From ATZT02 sp046046315 (lineage in GTDB: Bacteria; Actinomycetota; Actinomycetes; S36-B12; UBA5976), in the NCBI GenBank assembly GCA_046046315.1, contig JBJOKB010000041.1:1-17297 (forward strand): a stretch of 17,297 bases of DNA, written 5' to 3'. The number at the start of each line of letters is the position of its first letter. The stretch's first letter is position 1. The position numbers and the translations under genes are program-made. The notes beneath the pieces are model-generated. The model did no database searches. It was not told the origin of the DNA and saw nothing but the letters and a program-made list of their open reading frames with translations. Shown piece by piece: positions 14,438 to 17,297 of the stretch.

Positions 14438-14965
14438 TTATTTTTTATCTTTGTCAGCTGGTGCTTCTTTAGCATCAGCGGCAGGGGCAGCAGGTGCTGC
14501 GCCATCAGCTGCTGGAGCAGCAGTTCCATCAGCGGCAACTGCAGCAACAGCGGCAGCTTCACCAAGATCCATTTTCGCTTTCGCAGCAATTTCCAAACGA
14601 ACTTTCAAAGCAGCTGCTGCTAATTCGTCAGCCTTCTCAGCAAGTTCAATTCGTTCTTTTTGTTCTTTGTCGTTTAGCACAACTAAGTCAACGTGTTTGT
14701 AAATTGGTTTAAGAGGATCTTTTTGAATTTGTTTTGGTGCAACAACAAATTTCTTTCCATCTAACTCTAAATTAATAGTTACGTATGGAACACGTAGTGC
14801 TAATGAAGCAGTGTGATGATCCAATGAAACATGAAGTGGTTCTTGGTCTTTGCCATAAACAACTGCAGGTATGCGATCGTTTTGACGATCTCTGCGGGAT
14901 GCACCTTTACCGAAAGTGTCTCGTTTTTGTGCAGTGAGTGAAAATACTGTTTCTTTTTTAGCCAT
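14438..14965 (-). CDS. rplY: 50S ribosomal protein L25/general stress protein Ctc, atypical C-terminus
   Basis: 175 residues from the ATG at 14965 (MAKKETVFSLTAQKRDTFGK); an in-frame start 27 bases upstream would give a non-family extension. Residues 1-97 are the L25 5S-rRNA-binding domain: GKGASRRDR, RIPAVVYGK (31-39), HVSLDH and KDPLKPIYKHVDLVVL (82-97). The usual Ctc-type beta-rich second domain is not recognisable. Instead residues 100-145 are a probable charged/Ala-rich helix (KEQKERIELAEKADELAAAA) and residues 146-175 a low-complexity Ala/Pro/Asp/Lys tail. It binds 5S rRNA in the large subunit central protuberance. It lies 112 bases after prs, a gap with hairpins and palindromes. Confidence 0.93.
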   Translation of the reverse strand: MAKKETVFSLTAQKRDTFGKGASRRDRQNDRIPAVVYGKDQEPLHVSLDHHTASLALRVPYVTINLELDGKKFVVAPKQIQKDPLKPIYKHVDLVVLNDKEQKERIELAEKADELAAAALKVRLEIAAKAKMDLGEAAAVAAVAADGTAAPAADGAAPAAPAADAKEAPADKDKK

Positions 14966-14986
14966 AATTAATCGAACCTTTCCGTC

Positions 14987-15007
14987 GATCACGGTGATCT
15001 AGTCACC
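14987..15007. promoter_or_regulatory. overlapping palindromes upstream of rplY
   Basis: GATCAC-G-GTGATC (14987-14999) is a perfect 13-base dyad. It overlaps GGTGA-TCTAG-TCACC (14993-15007), a second inverted repeat with 5-base arms. Both lie 22-42 bases upstream of the rplY ATG, where a repressor or an mRNA structure could act. A weak promoter (minus-strand TTTACG, 18 bases, TAGATC) would overlap them. Seen in sequence; function not established. Confidence 0.35.
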
Positions 15008-15021
15008 CTCGCCGAATTGCG

Positions 15022-15067
15022 TAAAGAAAAGATTACCTCGTGAGCACTCCAGGTGTTAATTCGAGGT
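15022..15067 (-). terminator. possible terminator downstream of prs
   Basis: On the minus strand ACCTCG (15062-15067) pairs with CGAGGT (15035-15040) around a 21-base loop that can form a few more pairs, followed by the T-rich sequence AATCTTTTCTTT. It begins 11 bases after the prs stop. The large loop makes it weak, so read-through into rplY is likely. Confidence 0.35.
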
Positions 15068-15077
15068 CAAAAATGCA

Positions 15078-16067
15078 CTAAAACAGTGATGGTTGTCTTT
15101 CATCAAACAAGCTGGTGACTGATCCTTCGTGGAAAACTTCTCGCACCGCATTGGCAATCATTGGGGCTATCGGCAGAATGGTCAATTTATTAAATCTTGA
15201 TTCAGGAACTATCGGCAAAGTATCTGTTACTACTACTTCAGCAATTCTTGATCCTTGAAGTTTTTCTGCCGCTTTGCCAGATAAAATCCCATGAGTTGCT
15301 GTAACAATTACGTCTTTAGCACCATTTTCAAATAAGGTTTCAGCAGCCTTAACGATTGTTCCGCCGGTATCAATCATGTCGTCAACTAGAACACAAACTC
15401 GGTCTTTAACTTCACCTACGACTTCAAACATTTTTACTTCATTTGGCACATCTGGATCTCGGCGTTTGTGAATAATTGCCAAAGGTGAGCCAAGAATGTC
15501 GGTCCATCTTTCAGCCACTCTTACGCGACCTGAATCTGGGGAAACAATTGTTATTTCATTCTTGTCATATCGAGATTGCACATGTTCAGCCAAAATTTTG
15601 ATGGCAAACAAATGATCAACTGGTCCATCGAAGAATCCTTGAATTTGTGAAGTGTGCAAATCAACAGTCATGATTCGATCTGCTCCTGCAGTTTTTAATA
15701 AGTCAGCCATCAATCTTGCAGAAATTGGTTCACGTCCACGATGTTTCTTATCTTGGCGAGCATAACCGTAATAAGGCATAATCACAGAAATTCTTCTAGC
15801 TGATGCTCTTCTTAATGCGTCAATCAAAAGTAGTTGTTCCATAATCCATTTGTTAATTGGAAAAGTATGAGATTGCAAAACAAACGCATCTGTTCCCCGA
15901 ACAGATTCTTCGAAACGAACAAATATTTCACCATTGGCAAAGTCATATGCAGAAAGTTTTGCTAATTCAACACCGAGTTCGCGAGCAACAGCTTCAGCTA
16001 ATGCTGGGTGTGATCGGCCGGAGGCAAGCAGAAGCCTTTTACTGGTTACGGTTTCTACGTCGGCCAC
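15078..16067 (-). CDS. prs: ribose-phosphate pyrophosphokinase (PRPP synthetase)
   Basis: 329 residues. It makes phosphoribosyl pyrophosphate from ribose 5-phosphate and ATP for nucleotide, histidine, tryptophan and NAD synthesis, and in actinobacteria for decaprenyl-phosphoryl-arabinose where present. Class I features: FANGEIFVRF near residue 43, the ATP loop YYGYARQDKKHRGREPISAR (99-118), DLHTSQIQGFF (136-146) with the metal-binding His138, and the PRPP motif VDDMIDTGGT (228-237). Length is normal. The start is GTG with AAAAGGAT (16073-16080) upstream. It lies 57 bases after glmU, the conserved glmU-prs pair. Confidence 0.98.
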   Translation of the reverse strand: MADVETVTSKRLLLASGRSHPALAEAVARELGVELAKLSAYDFANGEIFVRFEESVRGTDAFVLQSHTFPINKWIMEQLLLIDALRRASARRISVIMPYYGYARQDKKHRGREPISARLMADLLKTAGADRIMTVDLHTSQIQGFFDGPVDHLFAIKILAEHVQSRYDKNEITIVSPDSGRVRVAERWTDILGSPLAIIHKRRDPDVPNEVKMFEVVGEVKDRVCVLVDDMIDTGGTIVKAAETLFENGAKDVIVTATHGILSGKAAEKLQGSRIAEVVVTDTLPIVPESRFNKLTILPIAPMIANAVREVFHEGSVTSLFDERQPSLF

Positions 16068-16124
16068 TTCAAATCCTTTTCTAAGTCAAAGATTTCTATG
16101 TGGTGCTAACTCTAATTCTGTCGG

Positions 16125-17297
16125 TTACTTATTTCGCTTCTTTGCTCGGGTTCGTCGTGCCGCAGACGCTGATTTAGTTTTTCCTCTTTTACGTGCAACC
16201 CAGCCTTCAATATTTCTTTGTTTGGTTCTTTCCACACCAAGTGCTCCTGCTGGCACATTTTCTGTGATTACTGAACCTGCTGCGGTATATGCACCGTCAC
16301 CAATTTTCACAGGGGCCACAAGCATGGTGTCTGATCCAATTTTGACGTGATCTCCTACAACTGTTTTATGTTTTTCAACTCCGTCATAGTTAACAAAAAC
16401 TGTGGCAGCACCAATGTTTGTTTCAATTCCAATAGAGGCATCTCCTACATATGACAAATGTGGAACTTTTGAACCTTCACCAACTGTGGAGTTTTTGATT
16501 TCAACATATGCACCAGCTTTTACCCCGTCTTTTAATACGGTTCCTGGTCTTAGATAAGTGTATGGTCCAATTTCACTGTTGTTACCAATTTTTGCTTCAT
16601 AAGCAGTCGTTCTTAATACGTGAGAATTTGTTCCCACCACACAATCTTTAAGCATTGTGTCTGGTCCAATAATTGAATTATTAGCAATTGAAGTATTACC
16701 TAATAAATGAGTGTTGTTATCTAAGAAAATATCTTGACCAAGTTCAACGTTAACATCAATGACTACAGAATCTGGGTTTCTCATGGAAACTCCTTGACTC
16801 ATCCAGTATTCATTAATAGTTTGTTGCAATATTTGTTGAGCCATGGCTAATTGGCTTCGATCATTGATACCTAGTGCTTCTAAATAGTCTTCACACATAA
16901 CAGCTGCAACTGAGTGTCCCAAATTGTTGATTACTGCAACAACATCGGTTAAATAGATTTCGCCTTGTTTGTTATTTGCTTTTATTTGGGTGATTGCTTT
17001 CTTTAAGACTTCGATATCAAAGACATAAACACCAGTGTTTATTTCATTTATTTCTAGTTCTTCGTTAGTCGCATCACTTTGTTCCACAATTCGATCCACC
17101 ATGCTGGCTAAACGAATAATTCGACCATAACCTGTTGGATCTGGCAGTTCCGCTGTTAAAACCGCAGCTTTTGATTCTTTAGCAGCTGCAACTAAGCGAG
17201 CAAGAGAATCTGAAGTTAGTAAAGGAGTATCTCCTGCTGTGATCAAAACTAAACCTTTGCTGGTTTTCATTTGAGCTAATGCAGTTTGGACAGCATG
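16125..17297 (-). CDS. glmU: GlmU bifunctional GlcNAc-1-P uridyltransferase/GlcN-1-P acetyltransferase, 5' end missing
   Basis: The frame is open to the right edge (390 residues visible, HAVQTALAQMKTSKG...), so roughly the first 75 residues with the LxxGxGTRM nucleotide loop are outside. An internal ATG at 17270 is not the start. The uridyltransferase part shows ITAGDTPLL, PDPTGYGRIIR, EINTGVYVFD and NNKQGEIYLTD. From about visible residue 180 onward is the left-handed beta-helix acetyltransferase: hexapeptide repeats, GPYTYLRPGT, VEIKNSTVGEGSKVPHLSYV with the catalytic His, and NIGAATVFVNYDG. The enzyme makes UDP-GlcNAc for peptidoglycan. The C-terminus after RNIEGW is a basic Arg/Lys/Ala tail of about 25 residues, longer and more basic than I would expect. 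Confidence 0.97.
   Translation of the reverse strand, partial: HAVQTALAQMKTSKGLVLITAGDTPLLTSDSLARLVAAAKESKAAVLTAELPDPTGYGRIIRLASMVDRIVEQSDATNEELEINEINTGVYVFDIEVLKKAITQIKANNKQGEIYLTDVVAVINNLGHSVAAVMCEDYLEALGINDRSQLAMAQQILQQTINEYWMSQGVSMRNPDSVVIDVNVELGQDIFLDNNTHLLGNTSIANNSIIGPDTMLKDCVVGTNSHVLRTTAYEAKIGNNSEIGPYTYLRPGTVLKDGVKAGAYVEIKNSTVGEGSKVPHLSYVGDASIGIETNIGAATVFVNYDGVEKHKTVVGDHVKIGSDTMLVAPVKIGDGAYTAAGSVITENVPAGALGVERTKQRNIEGWVARKRGKTKSASAARRTRAKKRNK

Noticed and set aside
14382..14702. Plus-strand Ala/Ser-rich open frame opposite rplY
   Set aside because: It is an antisense shadow of the Ala-rich L25 tail and has no start signal or neighbours supporting it.
16125..17270. A complete GlmU gene beginning at the ATG at 17270
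   Set aside because: The frame continues in GlmU sequence (HAVQTALAQ) up to the window edge, so the ATG is internal and the gene is truncated by the window.

Overview
The window looks like a chromosomal segment of a low-GC, probably small-genome actinobacterium (Actinomycetota). The main evidence is gene order. Reading the minus strand from the right edge it runs glmU, prs, rplY, pth, cysQ-like phosphatase, mfd, SurA-like lipoprotein, mazG, eno, divIC/ftsB-like, DUF501, ppx/gppA. This closely resembles the Mycobacterium tuberculosis pth-rplY-prsA-glmU / mfd-mazG-lpqU-eno-Rv1024-Rv1025-ppx region. The DUF501 protein, the DivIC-like protein and the CysQ-like sequence also look actinobacterial. 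The AT-rich composition, abundant TTA leucine codons, very short intergenic gaps and a lysine-repeat H1-like protein would suit an aquatic streamlined actinobacterium, but that placement is inference.

Left part (1-3406), mixed strands. It holds a truncated EamA-type transporter (minus); a histone H1-like Lys/Ala/Ser-repeat protein (plus); a strong hairpin; a small secreted four-cysteine protein of unknown function (plus); a TlpA/ResA-like thioredoxin lipoprotein (minus); a MIP/aquaporin-family channel (plus); and a small membrane protein of unknown function (minus). This is the accessory part and holds most of the genes I cannot name.

Middle part (3439-7385), all minus. eno, divIC/ftsB-like, DUF501 and ppx/gppA are tightly packed with start/stop overlaps. 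They are followed by a family-5-like uracil-DNA glycosylase overlapping the ppx end, and a tRNA with a UAA (leucine) anticodon but a short variable loop.

Right part (7466-17297). One plus-strand gene, an MpaB/DUF2236-family putative oxygenase, stands alone between eno and mazG. Beyond it the minus-strand run carries nucleotide-pool sanitation (MazG), a SurA-like lipoprotein, transcription-coupled repair (Mfd), a CysQ-like phosphatase, peptidyl-tRNA hydrolase, ribosomal protein L25, PRPP synthetase and GlmU (5' end cut by the window edge). The themes are central metabolism, cell-wall precursor supply, translation quality control and DNA repair.

I found no mobile element, CRISPR array, phage remnant or obvious defence cassette, and nothing I would call a new multi-gene system. 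The observations most worth checking are the class-I-shaped tRNA with UAA anticodon, the H1-like repeat protein, the atypical MIP channel, the unusual L25 C-terminus, the degraded second MazG repeat and the isolated MpaB-type oxygenase.
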